NCBI GenBank assembly: GCA_905198575.1
Contig: CAJKDC010000022.1
Span: forward strand, 1-30,863
Source of the DNA: an uncultured Bacteroides sp.
Lineage (GTDB): Bacteria > Bacteroidota > Bacteroidia > Bacteroidales > Bacteroidaceae
DNA length: 30,863 nucleotides
Direction of reading: 5' to 3'
A program made the translations under genes and the position numbers. Each line of letters starts with the position of its first letter. Position 1 is the first letter of the stretch. This document shows positions 18,582 to 26,632 of the stretch, one piece after another. Under the pieces are notes generated by a model. The model saw only the letters and a list, made by a program, of their open reading frames with translations, did no database searches and was not told where the DNA came from.

Positions 18582-21098
18582 ATGCGTCTATCAACCCCTG
18601 TAAAAGTTGCTTTTGGTTATTTGCTGTTAACCGTGTTGTTAATTGTTTCGGTAAACTATATCTACCGACAAATGAAACAGCTCACACAAAGAAATAATAT
18701 TGAAGAGCTACAAAACGAACGACGGCACCTGACACATACCATTGTCAGTCAACTTTATGCAGCAGAGGTTGTTGCACAGACATTGAGTGCAGGACAACTG
18801 GATAATTACTGGTCGTACCGTAAGGCTATGAAGGAAACCAAAAACTCCATTGACTCTCTTCGTAGCCTGTTAAACGACAGCATACAGCTCCTAAGGTTGG
18901 ATACTGTACAGATTCTTCTCACCAAAAAGGAAAGAAATACCCGGCAGCTATTAACCGCATTGCAGGATAATGAGCCCGACAAGCTTTACCGTCAGCAAGT
19001 AGAAGAACTTATCCAGCAACAGGACTCCATTTTGGGACAACAGCATATCCATAAAAAAGTTGTTACCAAAAAGCATACTTCGTATACAGTAGAAAAAAAG
19101 AAAGGCTTTTTTAAACGTCTTGCAGCCGTATTTTCTCCAGGAAAAGGAGACTCGACCGAGGTAAGAAACGTCATTCAGGAAGAGTATGTAGATACCTTGA
19201 CAGAAGCTTACAATCTGGTAGATACCGTTGCGCATTTATTGCACGGCATACAGACCAAAGTTTATGAAACCCGTCAGCAGCATACAGAACAAATCAATAA
19301 ACGAATATATCTGATTCAATTAGCTGGCACACAACTCAGTGTTAAAGTAAACCAGTTACTGGAGGATATAGAAGCGGAAGAACAACAAGCTACACAGCTC
19401 AAAATACAAAAGGAACAAAGAGTCCGCAAGCACTCGGCTACTATCATTGCCGGGATTGCTGTCCTGTCGGTTGTTTTAGCGCTCTTCTTTTTCACCCTCA
19501 TCTGGCGGGATATCAGTAAAAGCAATCATTACCGCAAAGAACTGGAAAAAGCCAAACAAAAGGCCGAAGATTTGTTAGTTGCCCGAGAAAAGCTGATGCT
19601 AACCATCACGCATGACATCAAGGCCCCGGTAGGTTCAATTATCGGATATCTGGATTTATTGGAAAGACTGCTTACCGAGAAAAGAGCTTGCTTTTACCTG
19701 AACAACATGAAAAACTCTGCACAACATTTGCTCAGCCTGGTAACTTCCCTGTTGGATTTTCATCGGCTGGATGTTCAGAAAATGGATATTCATAAGGTAT
19801 CCTTCAATCCATTCGAGTTAATGGAAAGTATATACAACTGTTTTTTGCCCATTGCCGAGAAAAAGCAACTTCTTCTGACAAAAAAACTTGCATCTCCCCT
19901 AAATACCTCATTCATGGGAGACCCGTTTAGAATACGTCAGATAACAGAAAACCTGTTGAGCAATGCTCTTAAATTCACCAAAGAAGGAAAAATAGAATTG
20001 TTTGCTGCATACGAAAACGCACAACTGCATTTCTATGTAAAAGATACTGGATGTGGTATTACTCCTGATGAACAAAAGAAAATATTCCAGGAATTTACAC
20101 GCCTGCGCAATGCTCAGGAACAGGAAGGTTTCGGACTTGGACTGGCTATCACTAAGAAGCTGGTTACACTATTAAGTGGTGACATCAGAGTAGAAAGTCG
20201 CATAAATGAAGGAAGCTGCTTTCATGTTTTTATACCACTTGGTGATCCTGTTCAAACGAACGCACCGAACGAGGAAAGAATGATAGACTTGCCCAATGCC
20301 CTGAGACTTTTACTAATAGACGATGATAGTATACAGCTGAACCTTACAAAATCAATGTTGGAGAACTTATACCATAATTCAAAGGAAAAACCAATAATAA
20401 AATGCTGTACTACATCAGCCGAATTATTCAGTGAACTGAAAGCACATACATACCATCTGATTCTGACAGATATTCAAATGCCTGAAATAAATGGTTTTGA
20501 ACTTTTACAGAAAATTCGGAAAGAGGTCAAATTAGAAGGACAGACAAATGCTATCCCTGTCATTGCTATAACAGCAAGAGGAGATATTGATGAAAATGAT
20601 TTTAAGAAACAAGGATTTGCCGGATGTTTACACAAACCATTCAGTTTGTACGAACTATACGAAGCTATTCATGAAGTTCTGAAAAACAGCAATTGCCAAC
20701 TGCCCGAAAGTAACGCTTCTGCATTTACCCAAGTAAAAGAAAGTAACACTTCATCAGAAACACTTTGTTTCGATGACTTATTGGCTTTTTCTGCAGATGA
20801 CGAAGATGCAGCAAAAGATATTATTCAGACGTTTATTTCTGAAACAGAGAACAGTCTGAAGAAGATAGAATTGGCACTCAAAGAAAACGACATGCATACA
20901 TTATGTAATGTAGCTCACAAAATGCTGCCAACTTTCACCATGATAAAAGCCAACGAAATTTTGCCGGCTTTAAAATGGCTTGAGGCACAACGCAATGAAT
21001 CCCAATTATCTCCACGTGCTATGGAAGAAGGAAAAAAGGTTGAAAAGTATACTCAATTTGTCATTGAATACACGCGAAAGAAATACTTTACGAAGTAA
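18582..21098 (+). CDS. Hybrid sensor histidine kinase with receiver and Hpt domains
   Basis: The 838-residue protein has two membrane segments (about 8-27 and 285-308) flanking a mostly helical, Gln/Glu-rich extracytoplasmic region. The phosphoacceptor is His344 in ITHDIKAPVGSIIGY. An ATPase domain follows, with the N box ENLLSNALKFT and the G boxes DTGCGI and GFGLGLAI. The receiver domain (about 573-695) has the acidic IDDD near 578, Asp630 in LTDIQMPEING and a Lys in HKPFS. The Hpt module (about 727-830) carries His779 in AHKMLPTF. Such a His-Asp-His chain usually ends on a separate response regulator; the sigma-54 regulator at 26633 is the nearest candidate. It is the last gene of its operon, before a strong terminator. 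The domain order resembles RteA of Bacteroides conjugative transposons. Confidence 0.93.
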   Translation: MRLSTPVKVAFGYLLLTVLLIVSVNYIYRQMKQLTQRNNIEELQNERRHLTHTIVSQLYAAEVVAQTLSAGQLDNYWSYRKAMKETKNSIDSLRSLLNDSIQLLRLDTVQILLTKKERNTRQLLTALQDNEPDKLYRQQVEELIQQQDSILGQQHIHKKVVTKKHTSYTVEKKKGFFKRLAAVFSPGKGDSTEVRNVIQEEYVDTLTEAYNLVDTVAHLLHGIQTKVYETRQQHTEQINKRIYLIQLAGTQLSVKVNQLLEDIEAEEQQATQLKIQKEQRVRKHSATIIAGIAVLSVVLALFFFTLIWRDISKSNHYRKELEKAKQKAEDLLVAREKLMLTITHDIKAPVGSIIGYLDLLERLLTEKRACFYLNNMKNSAQHLLSLVTSLLDFHRLDVQKMDIHKVSFNPFELMESIYNCFLPIAEKKQLLLTKKLASPLNTSFMGDPFRIRQITENLLSNALKFTKEGKIELFAAYENAQLHFYVKDTGCGITPDEQKKIFQEFTRLRNAQEQEGFGLGLAITKKLVTLLSGDIRVESRINEGSCFHVFIPLGDPVQTNAPNEERMIDLPNALRLLLIDDDSIQLNLTKSMLENLYHNSKEKPIIKCCTTSAELFSELKAHTYHLILTDIQMPEINGFELLQKIRKEVKLEGQTNAIPVIAITARGDIDENDFKKQGFAGCLHKPFSLYELYEAIHEVLKNSNCQLPESNASAFTQVKESNTSSETLCFDDLLAFSADDEDAAKDIIQTFISETENSLKKIELALKENDMHTLCNVAHKMLPTFTMIKANEILPALKWLEAQRNESQLSPRAMEEGKKVEKYTQFVIEYTRKKYFTK

Positions 21099-21118
21099 TA
21101 TTGGTCACACAATATAAC

Positions 21119-21167
21119 AAAAAAAGAACTGCATCCACTCATACCGAGTAAATGCAGTTCTTTTTTT
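21119..21167. terminator. Bidirectional intrinsic terminator between the kinase and GH20 genes
   Basis: AAAAAAAGAACTGCAT (21119-21134) pairs with ATGCAGTTC plus seven T (21152-21167). The loop contains a smaller ACTC/GAGT stem. A- and T-runs on both sides make it work for both convergent genes. Confidence 0.92.
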
Positions 21168-21206
21168 ACTATACTGATTATGCACGAATCACAATGTGCA
21201 TCAAAT

Positions 21207-23393
21207 TTACCACACTACAATCTCATCAACAAAGATAAATCCTTTAGGATTCTTTGCCTTCAACTGAACATAACGGCCTTTCCAGTTTCCGGTAAAAGTA
21301 TACTCTTCGAACAAAAGATCCGGATTATCCTGCTTAATTGTTGTAGACTTCTTACCGCAAGAAGTGAAGTTCTTTCCATCTTCTGAAACCAGAACTTCCA
21401 CGTATTCCGGCTGATAAACACCTGGACCAATCAATTGCATCCAGCGAGAAGATACCTTATGGATATCTGTAACCTCACCCATATCGATTACACAGTCCAA
21501 ATTGTCCAGATAACCTTGCCAACGACCATCCAGATAAGTAAGTCCACCACGATATCCGTCAACCAACGCTTTCATACCACCGGCCATATAACCGCTATAC
21601 AGTTTACTGTTATAAGTAACCGGTTTGTTAATTGCACGGTGATAATCTACTTTCTTTTCAGTAGCAGTACCCTGCATCTTTCCATTTTTAAAGATAGCAG
21701 CTTTAATGTATGCTGAATCAGCAACCACAATACCTGCCGCAGCATCATAAACAGCAGAAGTTACAACTGGGTCTGTACCATCGGTTGTATAACGAATTTC
21801 TACCGGATATTTCTCTGCATCCAGATTTACACTTATCTGCTTCTTCAAAGTATCAACCTGCATAGTTACTTCAAGTTCATCAGAAAGTGGGAATGCATTG
21901 ATACCACGTTTATGCAACAAGGCAACGTGCGCATTCATACGAGGCTTGAAGTCATTCCATTCACGAAGTTCCTGTGGAGTCCATCCTATTTCTGCTACAG
22001 CCAGTGCACGAGGGAACATCATGTACTCCAGATGCTCTTCATTAGGAATATATTCTGTCCAGGTATTTGCCTGAACTCCCAAGAAATGCTTCTCCTGTTC
22101 TGCAGTCAGAGAATCCTTAGGTATCGGGTTATAGCTATATACTTTCTTAATAGGAGTATAACCACCGATAGCATACGGCTGTGTTTTAGGATCTGCCTGA
22201 TAAAAGTCAAAATACATGTAATTACCCGGAGTCATAATGACATCATGTCCCATACGAGCCGACTTAAATCCAGCAGCTTCGCCTCGCCATGACATTACAG
22301 TAGCATCGGGAGCAAGTCCGCCTTCCAAAATCTCATCCCAGCCAATCAGTCTTCTGCCCTTGGAATTCAAGAATTCTTCAGCACGGTGAATTATATAACT
22401 CTGCAATTCATCAACATGCTTCATGCCTTCCTTGCGCATCAAAGCCTTACACTTCGGGCAAGTTTTCCAGTTTTGCTTTCCAGCCTCATCACCACCGATA
22501 TGAATATATTCTGAAGGGAATATTTCCATTACCTCTGTAAGTACATCCTCCATAAAAGTATATACAGCCGGATTACCTACACAAAAATCTCCGCCGGAAT
22601 AAGGTTTGCCTGCACAACAGAGCTCTGGATAAGCAGCAAAAACTTCTTCCGAGTGTCCGGGGAACTCTATTTCAGGAATAACCACAATGTGCTTCTCGGC
22701 TGCATAAGCCACAACCTTTTTCATCTGCTCTTTGGTGTAATATCCACCATAAGCACCTTCTGTACCTTCGGGCACATACTTACGTTCTTTACCATCCCAC
22801 CATTTTCTCCAGTCAGACTCAGTACGATATGCAGCCTGCGAAGTCAGTTTAGGATATTTGTCAATTTGCAAACGCCATCCTCCGGCATCTGTCAAATGCA
22901 AATGCAAACGATTCATCTTGTAAGATGACATCACATCGATCAACTTCAGCAACTCTGCTTCCGAGAAAATATGACGCGAAACATCCAGATGTAAGCCACG
23001 GTAAGGAAAGCGAGGAGCGTCTTCTATCTTAACATAAGGAATACCATCGGGCGTCAATAACTGCAACAAAGTCTGCTGTCCGTAAAACAAACCGGCTTCC
23101 GTAGCAGCCTTAACCACAATACCTTTGCCATCAACTTGCAATGTATATCCCTCTTCACCCAGCGATGCCAAAGAAGCATCTGCCAGATATTGTATTCCGC
23201 TTTTGCCTTGCGGATTCATAACCAAAGCACTGTCAGCAGCATAGTAACCTGCAACCACTTCCATCTGAGCAGGTTTTGGAATCAAATTTACGGATGCAAC
23301 GGGCTTGTCTGACGAACAGGCAGAAAACAAGAGTCCGCATAATGCAGCTACTCCCGCAAGCATCTTTCCTGTGTTTTTTTGAGGTAAAGACAT
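21207..23393 (-). CDS. Beta-N-acetylhexosaminidase, GH20, lipoprotein
   Basis: From ATG 23393 the product is 728 residues with a lipoprotein signal ending LFSAC (Cys26). A frame extension to 23432 exists, but it would put an extra hydrophobic stretch before the signal. Domains in order: GH20b N-terminal domain (about 35-120), the GH20 TIM barrel starting PRFPYRGLHLDVSRH, with the catalytic Asp302-Glu303 pair in HIGGDEAGK, then a chitobiase-like C-terminal domain (about 510-575) and an F5/8-type carbohydrate-binding domain (about 580-728). GH20 enzymes release terminal GlcNAc or GalNAc from glycans by substrate-assisted catalysis; likely targets in a gut commensal are host N-glycans, mucin or milk sugars. 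It is probably anchored at the cell envelope. It is divergent from the GH2 gene and convergent with the kinase gene. Confidence 0.93.
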   Translation of the reverse strand: MSLPQKNTGKMLAGVAALCGLLFSACSSDKPVASVNLIPKPAQMEVVAGYYAADSALVMNPQGKSGIQYLADASLASLGEEGYTLQVDGKGIVVKAATEAGLFYGQQTLLQLLTPDGIPYVKIEDAPRFPYRGLHLDVSRHIFSEAELLKLIDVMSSYKMNRLHLHLTDAGGWRLQIDKYPKLTSQAAYRTESDWRKWWDGKERKYVPEGTEGAYGGYYTKEQMKKVVAYAAEKHIVVIPEIEFPGHSEEVFAAYPELCCAGKPYSGGDFCVGNPAVYTFMEDVLTEVMEIFPSEYIHIGGDEAGKQNWKTCPKCKALMRKEGMKHVDELQSYIIHRAEEFLNSKGRRLIGWDEILEGGLAPDATVMSWRGEAAGFKSARMGHDVIMTPGNYMYFDFYQADPKTQPYAIGGYTPIKKVYSYNPIPKDSLTAEQEKHFLGVQANTWTEYIPNEEHLEYMMFPRALAVAEIGWTPQELREWNDFKPRMNAHVALLHKRGINAFPLSDELEVTMQVDTLKKQISVNLDAEKYPVEIRYTTDGTDPVVTSAVYDAAAGIVVADSAYIKAAIFKNGKMQGTATEKKVDYHRAINKPVTYNSKLYSGYMAGGMKALVDGYRGGLTYLDGRWQGYLDNLDCVIDMGEVTDIHKVSSRWMQLIGPGVYQPEYVEVLVSEDGKNFTSCGKKSTTIKQDNPDLLFEEYTFTGNWKGRYVQLKAKNPKGFIFVDEIVVW

Positions 23394-23531
23394 AATAATA
23401 AATAATAATGTAATAAATGAAACATTTAACAATGCAAGTTACAATTATTTTTTCATACCCACAAATTTTAACTTATGATATTACTTTTTGAAAAACATAA
23501 GATAGTACATATAAATCACAATTTAGTCTAG

Positions 23532-23561
23532 TTTATAAATAAAATATTTCCTCTTACTTTG
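23532..23561 (+). promoter_or_regulatory. Promoter for the GH2 gene
   Basis: TTTA (23532-23535), 18 nt spacer, then TTACTTTG (23554-23561), each one base off the TTTG/TAnnTTTG consensus. The predicted start near 23567 gives a leader of only about 20 nt before ATG 23589. The start would fall almost on a separate ATG at 23566 that opens an 8-codon frame. Confidence 0.5.
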
Positions 23562-23588
23562 CCATATGAAAACCACAAACATGATTCT

Positions 23589-26390
23589 ATGAAGTCCAAA
23601 CTAATTCTTTTATCAAGTATCATTTGTTGTGCATGCAGCAACACACAAAATTCCATTGACCTGTCTGGAGAATGGATGATAACCACCGACAGTACAAACT
23701 GGACGGGAAAAACACTCACACTTCCAGGTTCTCTCACTTCAAATGGAATCGGAGATGAAATCAGTCTCTCTACACTTTGGACAGGAACGATAGTCGATTC
23801 ATCTTACTTTAAAACGGATGAATATGCTGCATACAGACAAAACGGGAATATAAAAGTTCCATTTTGGTTACAGCCGACACATTACTATAAAGGAGCAGCT
23901 TGGTACAGAAAAGAAGTCAACATCCCAAGCGATTGGAAAGGAAAAGCTATCGAACTTTTTCTGGAACGCTGCCACTGGGAAAGCCAAGTTTGGATAGATG
24001 GTGAAAAAATAGGAATGAATAACTCACTGGGTACTCCACATTGCTACGACTTAACCCAAGTCCTTACTCCAGGTAAACATACACTGGAAATTCGTATCGA
24101 CAATCGGATTAAAGATATAGACCCGGGAAGAGACTCACACAGTATAACAGACCACACACAAGGAAACTGGAACGGAATCATTGGTGATATTTGCCTTAAT
24201 GTCCGTCCGCTTGTTCATGTAGAAAATACAGCTATTTACACAGATATTGCCAAGAAAAGCATACGTGTAGATGTTTCTGTTTTAAATAAGACAGAGAAAA
24301 TAACTCAGGCTATTCTGAAACTGAGTGCCAATAATAAGGAAATCAGCAAAAATGTTTCTCTTAAACAAGGTAGCAATAATATAGAAGCCACCTTAGAACT
24401 GGGAGAAGATGCACAGTTATGGGATGAATTTAATCCTTATCTGCATACCCTGCAAGTAAGTATTGAGGATACAGACAATAACACAACCGATACTACGACC
24501 GAGAAGTTTGGACTCCGTGAAATCCGCTCACGCAACGGTATTCTGGAGATTAACGGTCGTCAGCTATTCTTACGCGGTATGCTGGACTGTGCAGCTTATC
24601 CCAAAACAGGCTTTCCTCCAACAGATGAGGAAAGTTGGAGAAAACTTTTCAACAACTGCAGAAAACATGGTTTGAATCATGTACGATTCCACTCATGGTG
24701 TCCGCCTGAAGCTGCTTTTAATGTAGCAGACGAAATGGGATTCTATCTTCAGGTTGAATGTTCCTCATGGGCCAACGCATCTACGACTATCGGGGATGGA
24801 AAAGGCATTGACCAATATATATTGGACGAAAGTGAAAGAATGGTTAAAGCCTATGGAAACCATCCGTCATTTTGTGCCATGCTATATGGAAATGAACCGG
24901 CCGGTGCAGGCAGCAATGCCTATCTGGAAAAGTTTGTCAGCACATGGAAAGCCAAAGACAACCGCCGTTTATACAGCACTGCAGCCGGATGGCCCATGCT
25001 GCCTGTAAACGATTATCAGAACGATCCGACTCCACGTATTCAAGGTTGGGGTATGGAGCTGAAAAGTATTATTAATGCAGAAGCTCCACGTACTAACTAC
25101 GACTGGTATGACTACACCAGTAAATATGAACAACCTTTCGTCAGTCACGAAATAGGACAATGGTGTGTATATCCTAATTTTAAGGAAATCAGCAAATACG
25201 ACGGTGTCATGCGTGCACATAACTTTGAAATCTTCCAGGCATCCCTGAAAGCACACGGTATGGAACATCTGGCAGATAGTTTCTTGCTTGCTTCTGGAAA
25301 GCTACAAACATTATGCTACAAGGCAGATATCGAAGCCGCATTACGTACCAAAAACTTTGGAGGTTTTCAGCTGTTGGGATTATATGATTTTCCGGGACAA
25401 GGTACAGCCCTTGTAGGTGTACTGGATGCTTTCGGTGACGAAAAAGGATATGTAACCCCTGAAGAGTACAGCCGTTTCTGCAACCACACAGTTCCTTTGG
25501 CCAGATTGCCCAAGCTCATTTATACAAACGATGAAACGCTTAAAGCATCTGTAGAAATAGCCCACTTTGGTGAAGGTCCTATGCACCAGTGTCAAGCTGG
25601 ATGGAAACTGACTTCTGGAACTCAAACACTGGCCGAGGGCAAATGGGCGCCAATTGATATAGCTATTGGCAACAACATTTCTATAGGAGAAATCGAGACT
25701 TCGCTTGCCAATATAAAAAATCCTGTGCAGGCTACACTGGAAGTCTATGTAAACGAATACAAAAACAGTTGGAACATCTGGATTTATCCGAAAGAAATGA
25801 CAGCTGCAGCATTACTGCCTCAACCCAATTTGCTCGTGACAGACAAACTGGATGCCACAGCAATAGCTGAGCTGGAAAAAGGAGGTAACGTTTTGCTTTC
25901 ATTCAGAAAAGGCCGCGTAAGTCCAGACATGGGAGGTGACATTAAAATTGGCTTCTCCAGCATATTCTGGAATACAGCATGGACTAGAGGACAGGCTCCC
26001 CATACATTGGGCATTCTATGCAATCCACAACACAATACACTACAAGAGTTCCCTACTGCCTACCACAGCGACTACCAGTGGTGGGATGCTATGAGCCACT
26101 CCAATGCCATAGAATTCAGTAAAATATCACCAGACATCAAACCGATTGTCAGAGTAATAGACGACTGGTTCACCAACCGCCCTCTGGCACTGCTTTTCGA
26201 AGTAAAAGTAGGTAAGGGAAAACTCCTTATAAGCGGTATTGACTTTTGGAGCGATATGGATAAAAGACCCGAAGCAAGACAATTACTATATAGTATAAAA
26301 CAATACATGTCCAGCGGACATTTTAAGCCGGATACTGAAACTACTACATCGGCAATTCAATCTATTACTGCAAAGCACAAACAGAATTAA
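23589..26390 (+). CDS. Glycoside hydrolase family 2 protein, lipoprotein
   Basis: From ATG 23589 the product is 933 residues with a short lipoprotein signal; Cys14 or Cys16 (ICCAC) is the probable acceptor. I rejected the in-frame TTG at 23559, which would place charged residues before the signal and overlap the promoter. A jelly-roll sugar-binding domain comes first (about 35-200), an Ig-like domain (about 210-315), and then the TIM barrel. The likely acid/base is Glu436 (YGNEP) and the nucleophile Glu521 (SHEIGQW), spaced as in GH2 enzymes. GH2 covers beta-galactosidases, beta-glucuronidases and beta-mannosidases; the specificity cannot be read here. The last 200 residues form a separate domain with an AIAELEKGGNVLLSF segment, resembling the glutamine-amidotransferase-like end domains of other Bacteroides glycosidases. 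Confidence 0.88.
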   Translation: MKSKLILLSSIICCACSNTQNSIDLSGEWMITTDSTNWTGKTLTLPGSLTSNGIGDEISLSTLWTGTIVDSSYFKTDEYAAYRQNGNIKVPFWLQPTHYYKGAAWYRKEVNIPSDWKGKAIELFLERCHWESQVWIDGEKIGMNNSLGTPHCYDLTQVLTPGKHTLEIRIDNRIKDIDPGRDSHSITDHTQGNWNGIIGDICLNVRPLVHVENTAIYTDIAKKSIRVDVSVLNKTEKITQAILKLSANNKEISKNVSLKQGSNNIEATLELGEDAQLWDEFNPYLHTLQVSIEDTDNNTTDTTTEKFGLREIRSRNGILEINGRQLFLRGMLDCAAYPKTGFPPTDEESWRKLFNNCRKHGLNHVRFHSWCPPEAAFNVADEMGFYLQVECSSWANASTTIGDGKGIDQYILDESERMVKAYGNHPSFCAMLYGNEPAGAGSNAYLEKFVSTWKAKDNRRLYSTAAGWPMLPVNDYQNDPTPRIQGWGMELKSIINAEAPRTNYDWYDYTSKYEQPFVSHEIGQWCVYPNFKEISKYDGVMRAHNFEIFQASLKAHGMEHLADSFLLASGKLQTLCYKADIEAALRTKNFGGFQLLGLYDFPGQGTALVGVLDAFGDEKGYVTPEEYSRFCNHTVPLARLPKLIYTNDETLKASVEIAHFGEGPMHQCQAGWKLTSGTQTLAEGKWAPIDIAIGNNISIGEIETSLANIKNPVQATLEVYVNEYKNSWNIWIYPKEMTAAALLPQPNLLVTDKLDATAIAELEKGGNVLLSFRKGRVSPDMGGDIKIGFSSIFWNTAWTRGQAPHTLGILCNPQHNTLQEFPTAYHSDYQWWDAMSHSNAIEFSKISPDIKPIVRVIDDWFTNRPLALLFEVKVGKGKLLISGIDFWSDMDKRPEARQLLYSIKQYMSSGHFKPDTETTTSAIQSITAKHKQN

Positions 26391-26416
26391 ATAACAAGTG
26401 CTTTTTTGAAAAGACC

Positions 26417-26450
26417 AAAGGCTGTAGGGTATGTTCACCTTACAGCCTTT
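26417..26450 (+). terminator. Intrinsic terminator of the GH2 gene
   Basis: AAAGGCTGTA (26417-26426) pairs perfectly with TACAGCCTTT (26441-26450) around a 14-nt loop, 27 bp after the GH2 stop. The T-tract (TTTGTTATT) is interrupted, so termination may be partial. Confidence 0.65.
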
Positions 26451-26497
26451 GTTATTCATTAAACCTTTATTTTCTAAAAGCCATTCCACCATAAAAC

Positions 26498-26515
26498 GGT
26501 CTCTCATGGAGAGCC
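26498..26515. other. Short hairpin of unknown role
   Basis: CTCTC-ATG-GAGAG, extended by GG/CC with a one-base bulge, forms a compact hairpin in the gap between the GH2 gene and the response regulator. No T-tract follows it, so it is not a terminator. It could be an operator or chance. Confidence 0.3.
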
Positions 26516-26575
26516 AAAATGACTTGCAGGTAAATAACATTTCATTAAGTACCACAAAAATTCTATTTTGTTACC

Positions 26576-26590
26576 CTTGTTAGAAACAAG
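26576..26590. promoter_or_regulatory. Inverted repeat upstream of the sigma-54 regulator gene (candidate operator)
   Basis: CTTGTT-AGA-AACAAG is a perfect 6-bp dyad lying at the -33 position of the promoter at 26607 and directly followed by TGTGGC, which resembles the TGTGGAA half-sites at 27983-28017. The string TTAGAAACA recurs at 28050-28058. A role in autoregulation is inference. Confidence 0.4.
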
Positions 26591-26606
26591 TGTGGCGAGT
26601 AATCCC

Positions 26607-26614
26607 TATATTTG
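26607..26614 (+). promoter_or_regulatory. -7 element of the sigma-54 regulator gene
   Basis: TATATTTG is a perfect TAnnTTTG match 18 bp before the ATG at 26633. No TTTG is seen at 19 nt; the space is taken by the inverted repeat at 26576-26590, as expected for a regulated promoter. This is not a sigma-54 element: GG and GC are 20 bp apart. Confidence 0.6.
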
Positions 26615-26632
26615 CATTAAAATGCAACGATT

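Noticed and set aside
26592..26615. TGTGGC ... TTTGC before the response regulator gene as a sigma-54 promoter
   Set aside because: GG and GC are 20 bp apart instead of 12; the perfect TATATTTG -7 element explains the site better.
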